The notes under the pieces are model-generated. The model was not told the origin of the DNA. It saw only the letters and a list, made by a program, of their open reading frames with translations, and ran no database searches. From Megalobrama amblycephala (taxonomy: Eukaryota > Chordata > Actinopteri > Cypriniformes > Xenocyprididae), in assembly GCF_018812025.1 (NCBI RefSeq), contig NC_063052.1:30829951-30893950 (forward strand): 64,000 bases of DNA, written 5' to 3'. Both the position numbers and the translations under genes were made by a program. Positions 1 through 13,100 of the stretch are shown here, piece by piece (position 1 is the stretch's first letter; every line of letters begins with the position of its first letter).

Positions 1-226
1 GTAACACTTTACAATAAGGTTCATTAGTTACTGTAACATTAGTTAACTAAATTAGTTAACATGAACTAATAATGAACTGCATTTATTAATCTTTGTTAAT
101 GTTAATTTCAACATTTAATAATACATTATTAAAATCTTGTTAACATTAGTTAATGCACTGTGAACTAAGTTGATACAGTTAATACATTAACTAATGATTA
201 ACTAATGAACCTTATTGTAAAGTTAC
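1..226. repeat. Palindromic MITE with TTAGTTAAC-rich arms
   Basis: The left end (gtaacactttacaataagg) is matched in inverted orientation by the right end near 205-226 (ccttattgtaaagttacc). The interior is made of alternating attagttaac words in both orientations. This is a common palindromic, non-coding DNA transposon derivative of fish genomes. It lies in the intron upstream of the first visible homeobox exon. The exact family is not assigned. Confidence 0.7.
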
Positions 227-500
227 CCTGTAGACTGTAGATAGAAAAATGCACTAAAATTCCCATGACTTTTAATAAGCTGAAAATCCCCTGATATTGC
301 TTTCTGTGTGTTATGCAGTTTTTGTCTTACTGGAGATACTTGTATACAAATAAATAAACATCTTTTAAATATACTAATCCCAATGAATGGAACCTGAGAC
401 ACAAATAATAATCTCTATTAAATGATTTTTAAAATTCAACAACCACAACAACTGAATATGAAAATTAAAATTAAAATTAAAAACACTTTTGTGCTGGCAG

Positions 501-2541
501 GAGGGAAGACACGGACGAAAGACAAATACAGAGTGGTGTACAGTGACGTCCAGCGCCTGGAGCTGGAGAAGGAATTTCATTTCAGCAGATACATCACCAT
601 CAGAAGGAAGGCGGAGCTCGCCGGAGCCCTGAGCCTATCAGAACGCCAGGTAGGCCATTAACAGTCAGAGTGGAAGTTAAATGAACCTGTGAACTCGTGC
701 TGTGAGATCTGTCTAATTATAACGGAGTTTCTTGTGAAAGGGCATGCTGACTGTGATATATATATAACGCCCATATTAAATGTGCTGCATTTCTTAGAAA
801 AGAGGAAGAAGATAGTCAACAGCCTTTTAAAATATCATTAATCAATTCTGTAGAAACTGTAATGGTGAACCTAAAAAAAAAACATGATTATATCCATATT
901 TCACTAAAATCAGAACAATGAAATATCCATCCATCCATCCATCCATCCATCCTTCCATTCATCCATCCATCCATCCACCCATCCATCCATCCACCTATCC
1001 ACCCATCCATCCACACGTCTATCCATCCATCCATCCACCCTTCCATTCATCCATCCACCCATCCATCCATCTATTCATCCATCCATCCATCTATCTATCC
1101 ACCTGTCTATCCATCCATCCATCCATCCATCCATCCATCCACCCATCCATCCACACGTCATCTATCCATCTATCTATCCATCTATCTGTCTGTCATTCCA
1201 CCCATCCATCTATCTGTCCATCCGTCCATCTACCATCCATCTATCCATCCATCCATCCACACGTCTATCCATCCATCCATCCATCCATCCATCCTTCCTT
1301 CCATTCATCCATCCATCCACCCATCCATCCATCCATCCATCCATCCACACGTCTATCCATCCATCCATCCATCCACCCTTCCATTCATCCATCCACCCAT
1401 CCATCCATCCATCCATCCATCCATCCATCCATCCATCCATCCATCCACACGTCTATCCATCCATCCATCCATCCATCCATCCTTCCTTCCTTCCATTCAT
1501 CCATCCATCCACCCTTCCATTCATCCATCCACCCATCCATCCATCCATCCACACGTCTATCCATCCATCCATCCACCCTTCCACCCATCCATCCATCCAT
1601 CCATCCATCCATCCATCTATCTATCCACCTGTCTATCCATCCATCCATCCATCCATCTATCCACCTGTCTATCCATCCATCCATCCATCCATCCATCCTT
1701 CCATTCATCCATCCACCTATCCATCCATCCATCCATCCATCCACACGTCTATCCATCCATCCATCCATCCACCCTTCCATCCATCCATCCATCCATCCAT
1801 CCATCCTTCCATTCATCCATCCACCTATCCATCCATCCATCCATCCATCCATCCACACGTCTATCCATCCATCCATTCATCCATCCATCCATCCATCCAT
1901 CCATCCATCCATCCATCCATCTATCTATCTATCTACCTGTCTATCCATCCATCCATCCACCCATCCATCCACACGTCATCTATCCATCTATCTATCCATC
2001 TATCTGTCTGTCATTCCACCCATCCATCTATCCGTCCATCCGTCCATCTACCATCCATCTATCCATCCATCCACACGTCTATCCATCCATCCATCCATCC
2101 ACCCTTCCATCCATCCATCCATCCACCCTTCCATCCATCCATCTATCCACCCTTCCATCCATCCATCCACACGTCATCTATCCATCTATCTGTATGTCAT
2201 TCCACCCATCCATCTATCTATCTGTCCATCCGTCCATCTACCATCCATATATCCATCCATCCACACGTCTATCCATCCATCCATCCATCCATCCATCCAT
2301 CCATCTATCCACCCTTCCATCCATCCATCCACCCTTCCATCCATCATCCATCTATCTATCCACCCATCTATCCATCCTTCCATCCATCCACACCAAGCAA
2401 GTGTCATTTATTTTAAAGAAAGTACAAGCAGATTTTAAGCAAAACCAGCTAGTTGCCTAAAAATCATTATTAATTTAATCATTATTGATACAATCAGTTG
2501 CCAAAGCTATCAAAAAAAGCTCAGAAAAGTGCAATGAGTTC

Positions 2542-2621
<80 letters not shown>

Positions 2622-2911
2622 ATGAATATGCATGACTAGAGGGGATGTGTCTACTACAGCTGAAAGGTCATTGGTTGTCATTGGAATCAGGTAAATCACT
2701 TTGACTCTCTGATTCACAGGTGAAGATCTGGTTTCAAAACAGACGAGCTAAAGAAAGGAAAATGAACAAGAAGCGGCTGCAGCAGGCTCAGCAGAGCTCT
2801 GCATCCACACCGCCCAGCATGCCCGGCCACGGCAGCGCCGCCATGGTCACTAGCACCAACATCGGTTTGATGACAGACAATATATCGACCAACATCAAAG
2901 AGGAATACTGA
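501..2911 (+). CDS. cdx1: Caudal-type homeobox transcription factor, cdx1-like (3' two exons; partial)
   Basis: A caudal-family homeodomain transcription factor that binds DNA in the nucleus and, in vertebrates, patterns the posterior axis and gut. Two coding exons are seen. Exon 501-649 follows an acceptor (ctggcag) and ends at a donor (cag|gtagg). Exon 2720-2911 follows ttcacag and ends at TGA 2909-2911. Joined, they give homeodomain start [20 protein letters not shown], helix 2 text [12 protein letters not shown], then ERQ across the splice to [14 protein letters not shown], the recognition helix. The Q|V split is the conserved caudal intron position. The short tail ends IKEEY, as I recall for fish cdx1 rather than cdx4. 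The first exon, with the activation and hexapeptide part, lies left of the window. Position 2 of the usual TDHQ motif reads SDVQ, a divergence to note. Paralogue (cdx1a or cdx1b) is not settled. Confidence 0.88.
918..2396. repeat. ATCC/CCAT tetranucleotide minisatellite in the cdx intron
   Basis: About 1.48 kb of ccat units with interspersed variants (cacacgtctat, ctatctat, cacccttcc) that recur as a higher-order pattern. It fills most of the intron between the two homeobox exons. Because the unit is 4 bp and lacks stop-forming words, it stays open in all frames on both strands, giving long Ile-His-Pro-Ser or Met-Asp-Gly-Trp pseudo-reading frames that are not genes. Confidence 0.97.
2544..2617. 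repeat. (TA)n microsatellite
   Basis: About 37 uninterrupted TA units, 100 bp upstream of the second homeobox exon, in the same intron as the tetranucleotide array. Confidence 0.98.
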
Positions 2912-3022
2912 AAACCCTTTCAAACAGAAGGATAAACAGTACATGTTTACACAGTTTCAGCGACACTGAATGGAACGTTCATATTGCACTACACAAATGA
3001 CACGCAAACACGTTTTATTGTG

Positions 3023-3028
3023 AATAAA
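3023..3028 (+). promoter_or_regulatory. Likely polyadenylation signal of the cdx gene
   Basis: A canonical AATAAA lies 112 bases after the homeobox stop codon, followed by a T-rich stretch. A second AATAAA near 3325 could be a distal alternative. The 3' UTR is otherwise unremarkable. Confidence 0.55.
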
Positions 3029-3494
3029 GCGCACAGTATTTCAATTTTTGTAAAAAAATATGATCTCTGAGTATGTTGAACGACTGAAGACACACGTCAT
3101 AATGCCTTCTGAATTGTTTTGCATACTGCTTTTGATGACCTCATAACTACTGACAATGATTTGATGACTATATTTGCAGTGCGTGTATCACTATTGCTTT
3201 GCTTTGCTATGTAAAATATTTTACACCTACTGGATCATGGAAAACTGACATTTTTTTTTTTTTTAAAAAAGGAGTCAACTGGTGCCTCTGTGTAATTATT
3301 CATTTTAAAAAGTGTAAAATTTTTAATAAAAAGATACTATTTGAGGAGAATGTAAAACTGGACGGTCTGTGAAGAATGTGAATTTCACAAAAACTATTTT
3401 TTTAGGATCATTAAAATTTTTTTTTGCATTTTGACATTATTTTCATGATAATTAAGCACATTTTTTTCCAAATTCTCATTACTGTATTTTACAC

Positions 3495-3678
3495 ACTGTA
3501 AAAAAGAATTGTTGGTTTAACTTAAAAATATAAGTTACTTGGTTGTTCATTAAAATTAAAAATTTTTAGTTAATACAATGAAGACGATTGGTTTAATCAA
3601 GAGAACCTCAAAATATTATGTTATCTGAACTACATTAATTATTGAAGTTGATTTGACAGAAAAAATGTGATTACAGTG
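3495..3678. repeat. Short MITE with cactgtaa termini
   Basis: Ends are inverted (cactgtaaaaaa at the left, ttacagtg at the right) and the inside is AT-rich with 'gtttaa' and 'ttaaac' type words. Non-coding. A relative with tacactgtaaacc ends is at 10364-11116. Confidence 0.5.
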
Positions 3679-4560
3679 CCGTATTACTTTAGAAATGCCA
3701 TTATTCTCAATGATGATTCTCATTGCTGCAATAACAGTAATTGTTTTTAATACAATATTTTTAATGATTTTTATAGGTCAGCATAAATTAATTAAATACT
3801 ACAATTGTGTATAAATGCATCACAATTTAAATAAAATATTTTTTTTACATTTTATTCATCCTTTTTTTTTTGCAGAATTTGGGGCAGAAATTTGCTTAAT
3901 TGGGCAAACAAAAATGTTCCATGTATATGTATATATAGAGCAAAGTATAGTTGCTTATTTTTTTAAAGAATGACCTTGACATGTTTTGGACTGATTTTAT
4001 CAGTTTTAGCTAAATCATACAATGATATTTAAACTCTAAATCACACTGTACTTTGAGAGGGCGGAAACCGTGTGTTTACCGATCACAATGAACCGTGTGG
4101 ATCATAAGTTGCGATAACACAAGGAAACAAACACAGCTTATTGATAAAAACAGAAGCTGAAATGGTGACCACGTACTCAATGCGCTCAATCATTGACAGA
4201 CAATCCAGAGGTCGAGCAGAAGCTGCGATCCGTACGAACGTCATCGGATGGGTGTGGCCTGTTCAAAGGAACTGTTTTTGCAGCTAAGTCAGATGATTCA
4301 TGTCAATTAAAGAGCCAATAAAGACCTGATGCCAGTAACGTTCATCTCATGGCCTTCAAGATCACGCGTTTGAACTGTTAATGTTTGATTGGTTTCACAA
4401 TGTCACCACTGACCTTCATCTGACACACAAATGTGTCAAAAGTACTGTGAGACTTTATATTGAAGTTTAGATACAGTGTCAAAATGTGTCAAAAGTCACC
4501 CATGTTCACATTCAAGCCAAGAGTGTCCATCTTCAGCAATAGTTATAAAAGTTAGTCCTC
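3679..4560. other. Intergenic; nothing recognised
   Basis: AT-rich DNA without a convincing reading frame. The part near 4040-4340 is more GC-balanced and unlike the surrounding repeats, so it could be conserved non-coding sequence downstream of the homeobox gene, but nothing in the sequence proves this. Confidence 0.5.
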
Positions 4561-5210
4561 AGTTTTAAGAGTAGTTTTAAGTATTGACCAAAATAATACA
4601 AAATGATTCTTCTGTGGAACCCAAGATATTTTGACGAATATTTGATACGGTTTTTGTTCATGCAATGAAAGTCAATGGGGTCCAAACACTAAAAAAAAGG
4701 TTTTCAAATGATCTTGCACTGAAAAAAGAAAGTCGTTCAGGTTTGGAACGAAAAAAACTGTTGTGACTTTAGCATGAATACTTTAATGATTCCTGCTACT
4801 ATAATGAATACAATAATCAATAATGTCCTATTATATTTTTCTCTGAAATTCATTTCATTGGCTGTTTAAAACGAAAGTAAAATGTGGGGGAGCTCAAAAA
4901 TGTATAAGCAAATTATAAGGAATAATAAAAGTGTGATTTTGCCTGGTAAACATAATCAGGAACAGAATTAATCTTCAGTTTCAAGAGTATTTAAGTAAGA
5001 TACTGACCAAAATAATATTATTTTTCTTCTTTGGAACACAAATTAGACATTTCATACAATAAAAGTCAATGGGGTCCAAAAAAAAAAAAAAATTTTTTTT
5101 ACATGATCGGAAGAAATTCAGGTTTTGGAATGACGTAAATGATGACGGAAATTTTATTTTTGGGTGAAATAAGTAATAGGCATACAAACACATTTTTAGG
5201 TTTTAGGGGA
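4561..5210. repeat. Two copies of a dispersed fish repeat (caatggggtccaa type)
   Basis: Two related blocks, about 4561-4760 and 4985-5210, share the order 'gtattgaccaaaataat', a 'ttctgtggaac' or 'ttctttggaac' word, and 'aaagtcaatggggtccaa'. This is a widespread non-coding fish repeat. A related piece is at 7030-7221. Confidence 0.6.
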
Positions 5211-5848
5211 AAAATAGTATTCATTTTAATTATAAATTTCTAGTGAACTTCTTGCAGCTGAATCAGCGTGCATGACATGCATATGATCCAGAGAAAGAAA
5301 TAATTGCATCTAGATGGCTCATGCTTTAAAAATAGTCCTTACTTCAGTTTCCTGGTACTGCAACATCTCACTCACCAGATAAAGAGATAACTATCTTGTT
5401 TCACACTTTAGAATCTTTATTGAAGAACCAAACATAAGTATTTTACACATGAAGCCAAGTTCACACTATGCTATTTTACAATTTTATCTTGTGTGTGAAA
5501 AAAACAGAATACAGGCGAATGAAATGGAGAGAATCAAACTTTACAAAATAAAATGCTTATGTGGTCACATGGCTGAAAAAATCCTCTAAATATCCTTTAT
5601 TTCCTTTCCCATTTTCTTGTGAAAGTTCGTTTTCAGCCGTGCAGATAACAGCAGGATGATATTCTGTGTCGTGTTCGCATGCGTGTTAATCATTAACTGT
5701 GTGGATGTTGTAAAGTGACGCCACTGTAGAAAATAAAGATGCAACACCGCTCTGACTTAATCAGCATCTCCATCTCTGTAACCCCACATCAAAAACATGC
5801 TCAAAATAACTCTTGTTGACTTCTTGTGTAGATTGATAAGACATATAC

Positions 5849-6084
5849 CCCTGGTTTCACAGATAAGGCTTAAGGCAGACTAAAATGCATGTTTGAGCTG
5901 TTTTAACTGAAAAAAACTTGCACTGACATATCTCAAAATATGTAAGTGCCATTGTTTTGTCTCAAGATGCACACCTGTAATGTTTTTTTCTATAGTACAT
6001 TTATAAAAGCTACTTAAAATGCCCTAACTGAACTGCTGCAAGGCCTAACCCTGGCTTAATATAAGCCCTGTCTGTGAAACCAGG
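5849..6084. repeat. Palindromic MITE with CCTGGTTTCACAGA ends
   Basis: Left end cctggtttcacagataagg is matched by the inverted right end ccctgtctgtgaaaccagg. The 236-bp body is non-coding. A fragment of the same family is near 45680 (ggtttcacagacaggg). DNA 5211-5848 and 6085-6640 on either side shows no gene. Confidence 0.7.
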
Positions 6085-7029
6085 CCTTTATGTCTTAGAG
6101 ACATTTTTACACTAATAAATATAATCTTTAAATCTATTAATTCATTCATATGCACCCAAGCAAATTACACACTATTTACACACTATGATGCACGCACACA
6201 ACAGAGATGTAATTGTAAAAAGCATTAAACTTTTGAACTGAGAAGGGATGAGATGTTTCCTATCGCATGCAGGAAATCACATGACATGATCAGGAAATTG
6301 ACAAAACTCTTACATAAAGTACTGACAAATATGCTCTCAATCATCATGGATAAATGTGAAAGTGGATCAAACTAGTTTAATATTAAGGGGAGTATACACT
6401 AACAGCATAAATTTAAAGTCAAGTCAATTTTTTATATTGTGCTTTTCAAAATACACATTTCAAAGCAAAATTAAGCAAAAATCTTAATTTTAATGTTTAT
6501 AATATCTTCATGTTTATGTCATTTAATATAGTTAGATTTTGCGATGATACAAGCAATCAAGCAGTTGAGATTTGCTATACAGTATATTTTGTTTTATGTG
6601 AGTTTACTGTACACTGGATACATTTTATATCCAAAAATTTAAAAAACTATATATGACTATAAGTGAACTTGCACCTACATGTCAACTAGCTTTAGTATTA
6701 GTAGACTGTTAGGAGTAGGGTTCGGATTAGGAGAATAAGTTGCATGTACTTGAGAAGTAAACGCCAACTCACACCTCACAGAAAAACACCAAACATGTTT
6801 GTTAGCTTTTGTCGGGTTATGTGTTTTAGCCCTGTCAGCTTCTGTTGCCATTGGTCAGGGTTTGTTTTCACCCACGTAAACCTGTTCAGTCAGCATTTGG
6901 TGGTTTCTGTTGGGGCTTGAGTTACTTTTCATAAAATTCTAACTCCAACGGCCAACTTGTTTGTTGGCGTCTGTCTGGGCGGTGTGAACTGGCCTTTACA
7001 GTCAGCTATAGTCAACAGAATGTCTGCTT

Positions 7030-7221
7030 TCAAGAAGATTGACTTCTGTAGTAGAAAAAAATACTATGGAAGTCAATGGCTACCGTCAACTGTCTGGTTA
7101 CCGACATTCTTCAAAATATTCTCTTTTGTGTTCAACAAGAAAGAAACTACATGAGGAACATGAAGAAAGGAACAACATGAGGGTGAATAAATTCATTTTC
7201 ATTTTTGGGTGAACTGTTTCT
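7030..7221. repeat. Dispersed fish repeat (tatggaagtcaatggc ... ttgggtgaactgtttc)
   Basis: Contains the familiar fish repeat text 'tactatggaagtcaatggc', 'acattcttcaaaatattct' and 'atgagggtgaataaattca'. Similar ends occur at 24000-24060 and 25396. Non-coding. Confidence 0.6.
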
Positions 7222-8675
7222 TTAACTCCCTGAGGTCTGAAATCGCGCCGGCGCATTTTGCAGGATTTTTTTCACATTGAAAAAAAATACTCCGTCATTT
7301 CTTGTCATAAAGACATAAGTAATATATCAACTGAAACTATAGAATGTCTTCTTTTATTTGTGTACACTCAGAGTAAAAACACAATGTTGTGCTTTTTGTA
7401 AAATAAAGAAAACTAACATGATGCGTGATCTCTCCTCTCCCTCTGAATGAAGTCCAATCTGATAGTTCTCAGAAAATGAACTGTAACTTATGAATACTAA
7501 TGACAAAAAAAAAAAAAATGACACTTGCAAGTCAAATCGAAAACAAACATTCTGTGTTTATGTAATCTGTATGAAAAGAGAGCCATGTCAGAAGTCCGTG
7601 ATTCAGCTCATTATCCACTAATGCGGCCACACCCACAGAATGAGCGCTATTCAGAGGCAAATTCAGAGGCAATACATGCATTCATCGTCTCAATCGTGTA
7701 TTTATTGTCTTGAAAAGTGTTTATTTGGATGTTAAAGCCTGGTTAGCGATCTGTAGAAGACATGCCGTTAGTTCCTAGTTCCTTTTCTTCTTTATATGAA
7801 TTTGTGGCCTAAGGGTGTACAGAGAGCGCCCTCCGGCTGCAAGTATGAATTGAAAACACAGTATCCAGCACTCATAGTGATGACAATAAATATTACTTCT
7901 CAGTATAGAAAACTGACATAAATATATGAGAATCCATCAATATTTCTCCAAATGTGCATGCTTTTAAGCTAAAAGCCTATATGAAATGCCATAGAAGTAA
8001 CATAATTGTTCAGACACTTTGCATCACAGAAATACATTATATTTTAAAGAATATAATAGAATACCATTATTTTAAATTGTAATAATATTTCACAGTATTG
8101 CTGTTTATGATGAGCTGAGACATTATTACAGAGGGTTTTCTTTCACAGCCTACCTGACTGAAAGGCCTCATTAATATGCAAGTCATTTCAGGTCATTATT
8201 ATGTGATTCTTTTGTCTTCTCAGGTGTAAATGGCCCATTATTCATGCAGATTCACGCCTCCACGCATACTGTATTTCTTGACGAAAAGTGTCTTACAAAA
8301 ACTAAATCAATATATTGTTTTATATGAAGGAGTAGGCAGCATAATTTTTACATAATTCTGAAGCAAAAACTCTAGTCTACAACCTCCAATACCCAAAAGT
8401 CTTGTGAACACAGATTTAATATACTTTTTTTGGCCATATTTCAGTGACTTAAGTTTTTTGTTTTTTCAATAACCACGCATAAACATTATTCCTTCAAAAA
8501 TACAAACATGTACATACATGTTCCTCACATATTATTGTAGCCTAGTTTGTGCTGAATACAGTGTAATGACACTTTTGTCATTTATATGTTTATGAACAAC
8601 TGAAAAAAGCACAAATGTCAGGGCATGTCAAAACTTCTCCAAGCCCCAAATCAGCCTCAGACTCCAGAGGGTTAA
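7222..8675. mobile_element. Non-autonomous piggyBac-like DNA transposon (TTAA target duplication)
   Basis: TTAA at 7222-7225 and 8672-8675 brackets inverted ends: ctccctgaggtctga on the left and tcagactccagaggg on the right. TTAA duplication is the hallmark of piggyBac-type transposition. The 1.45 kb interior has no long reading frame, so it is non-autonomous. Confidence 0.7.
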
Positions 8676-8759
8676 GAAGACAGTCTACTAATACTCTAAT
8701 GAGAGGTAGTTGACATGTAGTGCAACATTACTTATAGTCAGCAGAATGTGTTACCTCAA

Positions 8760-10124
8760 ATAAATTAACATTTTTAATCAATTTTCAAAGCTGTTGCAAA
8801 GATGCAACAAAGTTGTCTGCATTTACATTTCTGCCTTTGGAAGATGCTTTTATCCAAAGCGACTTACTGTGCATTCAAGCTATTAAGTTTTTATCTGGGA
8901 ATTGAACCCTTGACCAGCTTAGCTGTAAGAAACTAACAGAGTCTACTACTAACCAACACTACTGTATGTAGTGACTGTATGTGACTATTTAACACTCAGT
9001 CAGTGTGACCTCTACTCTGCTCTCTGTATTTGAGGTACTATTGGATGTATATTATGATTGTTGTGTTTTTTTTTTCCATTTAGTATTAGTTGGGGGATAT
9101 TGTCTCATCTCCTTTGTACATGCCTCCACCCTTTTTAATAATATTGAGGACCGCAATGGAAGTTGTGATATGGATTGGGATATTTGTTATTTTATTGTGC
9201 ATTTTTGGTAAAAAAATCATATCAAATTATACTTCAACTCACCCCAGATGGGCAAATGCGGATGTTTGACATGCTTTAAACCCCTAAAAACTCTCTCATA
9301 TCGCAGATCATATCTCTTCAATTAATGCTCTTCATTTAATGTTTCCTTTTGCCATTATACAGTCACAGCACAATTCATGAGGCACTTAAAACAGAAGTGG
9401 TAGTCTGATGGAAAATAACACATTTGGTTTCCTCTTTTTTTCCCTTCAGCTTGGTTACTCAACATCTCAGTTTAACCACACACATCGGTTAAAACTCACA
9501 CTCTTTTCCAGCTGACAGGGGACATTCTCAGAAATAGTAATGTAACATAATGTAACATAAATGGTTAACATTCTAGCAAAGTTATGAACAAACATTCGTC
9601 CAGTAACTTTAATAGTTCAAAGTCATCTGGTGTTTAATAATGTTTCAAAATATTAGCACAAAAACATTATTTACACCTCATTCATGGATCGTTTTTTTCT
9701 GAAACGTCTAACGTTTTTTAAATGTTACTACTTGTTTCAGAATGTTTAGAGAACATTCAAAAGCAACATTCCAATAATGTTTGCATAATGATGAAATGGA
9801 ATGTTCCCTTAACGTTTGCCTAACCAAGAAAAACATTTTAAAACATTAAAAACTTTTGGACGTTTAGAGTACATTCAGAAATAGGAACATCGGCAAAACA
9901 TACTTAGAATATGTTTTGTTAGCTGGGATAGTCCATAACATGACATAATATCAACATACAATACCACCATTAACATGAATGATCATCATGTCAAACAAAA
10001 GAATTTACAAAAACGTTTTTCCGATACTCCATATGAATATGTTTTATATAAATCGTAAAACTCCCAAAGTGAACATAAATGAACAAGGACTTTTAATTTA
10101 ATTTACACAACTTTTCTTTTGAAA
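8760..10124. other. Intergenic with one dispersed repeat
   Basis: No gene recognised. Positions about 8817-8915 hold the common fish repeat core 'gcttttatccaaagcgactta'-like text followed by 'gggaattgaaccc'. The rest is AT-rich. On the minus strand an ATTAAA (10092-10097) lies just downstream of the Ig receptor stop and could serve its 3' end. Confidence 0.5.
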
Positions 10125-13100
10125 CTACCGTCTCTGTACCTGAGAGTACACACACTCCTCCTTAGGATCCTGGAGAGCGTTTGAGCAGTTTGGAGTGAAC
10201 GTAACTTCTCCGTATTGAACCTCTTCCTCCTTCTTCTCCTTCCGCTTTGTCTGCGGCCTGACCGCAGCGTATTCAACATCAGCAGCCGGGAGAGATTCTG
10301 CAGACACAGAACAGAAATGATGACAGGACAAGACTGTTAGTCTACTGGGAATAACAGCAACATTACACTGTAAACCCTAACTCTCACTTAAATGGTTTGA
10401 GTAGGTCAAACGTAAATTGAACAAATTAGTTCAGTTAAATGAACTGTTATGAGTATTTAGAACTTTCTTTTTCTTTTGAGTTCACAGCACTGACATATTT
10501 CAAGTAAACTGAACTGTTTCATTGTTTTGAGTTGTATGAACTCATTTCTTTTTCATTTAGACTACCTTAAGTTTAACTGAAACTGGGCTGGGATTTCTAT
10601 TTCCCAGCATGCTTTGCCCATGGCACTCGAAAAGTTAAGTATTATATAATGTTTTTTGTGCAAGATTAATGGTAAGGGAGATTTAATACCGATTAATGTT
10701 TTGTTATGCTAATTTAGAAGAGTTTCTGTTAATGTGGGTTTTTGGAGAGTTACCATCATGGTGACAAGTGGTGCATGTTGCTTGGTTTGAGAGCAGGTAA
10801 GTTACATGTTTTAAGTTGCTGTACTTCATGCTATTACCATGCCATTAGCAAAATTAGCAAGTTAGCATTTTTTGAATTTTCTTATTAGGGTTTACAGTGA
10901 AATAAATAACTCATTTGATTTACTAGAACGCAAAATAAAAGTGAATTAAATTATTTTATGTTAATTGCTATCAAAGTGTATGAGTTAGCTAACTCAGTAC
11001 TTGAAGTTAGGAGCAATTAACATGCATGAGTTCTACAAACTCAAAACTTGATTGTTCTGCTTATTTAAAATAGGGAACATCATGAGTTAGCTCAACTTAT
11101 TCAGGTTCACAGTGTACCAAAACTGCAAACTGACAAATGCTTTTCACTAGTGAAACTGTTTTACTGTGAAAGTAGCAAAAACAGAACAAATGATGAACAA
11201 ATTAATGCTGTGCAACATATTTAAAAAAAAAAAAAGAGAGAGAGAGAGAGAAAGAAAGTGAACGTTCAACTACTCACTACTCTACAGAACAATTACCTTA
11301 TTTACTAATTTGTATGAGATTCATCTTCTTTAATGGAAGTCTAAACTTTTGCACTTATTTTACAATCCACAACCAAAACTTTCCATTGCAGTTTACAAAT
11401 TATAATCTTTGAAAACAACAAATTTATGCTCTTGACCTGTCCTTTTCTTTTACTTGATATAATACAATTGAAATTAAACTTAAAGGATTAGTTCTCTATC
11501 AAATGAAAATGACCCCAAGCTTTACTCACCCTCAAGCCATCCTAGGTGTATATGACTTTCTTCTTTCTGATGAACACAATCAGAGTTATATTAGTAAATA
11601 TCCTGATGCATCTGAGCTTTATAATGGCAATGAGCGGGATCGACAAGTATGAGCTGAAGAAAGTGTCTCCATCCACATCCATCCATCATAAACATACTCC
11701 ACATGGCTCCAAGGGGTTAATAAAGGCCTTCTGAAGCGAAGTGATGCATTTGTGTAAAAAAAAAAAAAAAATCCATAAAGTAAAATATTTAGCTTCCGCC
11801 ATACCGCCTTCCATATTCAACTTACGAAGAAAGTGTAAAACTCTCGCACTACGTTCTACATCTTCCCTATTCAACTTACAGAAAAAGCTTAACTGATGTG
11901 ACGCCAGTTTACATTTTCTTAATAACTTGAATACGGAAGGCGGTCTGGTGGAAGCTCAATATTTTACTTCATAACTTGTTAAATATGGATATTTTTCTTA
12001 CACAAACTCATCGCTTCGCTTCAGAAGGTCTTTATTAACCCCCTGGAGCCATGTGGAGTACGTGGATGGATGTAGATGGATGCACTTTTTTCAGCTCATA
12101 CTCGTCGATCCTCGCTTCACTGCCATTATAAAGCTTGGATGCGTCAGGATATTTATTAATATTTCTCAGATTGTGTTCATCAGAAAGAAGAAAGTCATAT
12201 AGACATAGGATAGCTTGAGGGTGAGTAAAGCTTGAGGTAATTTTCATTTGAAAGTGAACTAATCTTTAAACTTTAAAATGTAACAATTCATGTAATAAAA
12301 AGTGTTGAATGGTTAAGCTTGACTGATGTAGTCAACACTGCAATTTAAGTTTTTCCATCATCTTGTAGAAAGAGTCAATTGTCCATTTTTGAAACCAACC
12401 AATAAACTACTTTTTACATTATCTTTTTTTTTAGTCTAAAAATGGGTGATGACACAGAGCAATCTTCAATGACAAGAAGGATTTCATTTACATTGAGTGA
12501 AAGAATCTTAAGTGTTAGGCAGCATCACTAATTCAATGACTGAGACTAATAAAACACAAGCTGATAGATTCTTGTGTGGTATTTGTTTGTATATGATGTA
12601 GTTATAGTGAGTTTCTCTTATCTGTAACTGATTACGCTCTTACCTGATTTGTTCTTTTCACTCTTTTTGTGTTTGTCGTGAGAGATCTGAGCATACACGA
12701 GCTCCGTATCTCCAGCAGGGGCTGAAGAGAAAAACTGAGATTAGCAACAGATAGACTCCAATCTGTTTTTTCAATCATTAAAGGTTTTTGACACCACATC
12801 AACAAAAAGGTGTGAACAGAATCTTCTCCAGCCATAGATTTATTGGACCTGATTCATAAAACTTTCATTAATATATGAGTAAATTCATTGTAATTTACAT
12901 GTAAAATGTACTACTATCCTATAAACTCTCCTCTGGATTCACAGACTTTATAGTTAAAACATAAATGTTAATGAATTCCAAGCTTTCATAAACAGGGCAT
13001 GCATTCACAATTAGCAATTTATTTTCACATTTAACTAATTGGTTGATTTAACTAATAACTTATTTGTTATTATATATTTTACTATGCAAAATGGTTTTGT

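Larger units (their letters stand above)
6646..8756. repeat. Palindromic element split by a piggyBac-like insertion
   Basis: The arm at about 6650-6715 (gacatgtcaactag..., attagtagactgtta) reappears inverted at about 8683-8756 (tagtctactaatactct..., tagttgacatgtag). The two arms are separated by another repeat and by the TTAA-flanked element at 7222-8675, so this older palindrome was probably opened by later insertions. Confidence 0.55.

Noticed and set aside
918..2438. 506-codon frame of Ile-His-Pro-Ser repeats, and Met-Asp-Gly-Trp frames on the other strand
   Set aside because: Translation of the ATCC minisatellite in an intron; open in every frame because the unit cannot form stops.
9005..9211. 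68-codon frame with hydrophobic stretch
   Set aside because: AT-rich intergenic DNA, no homology, no splice context.
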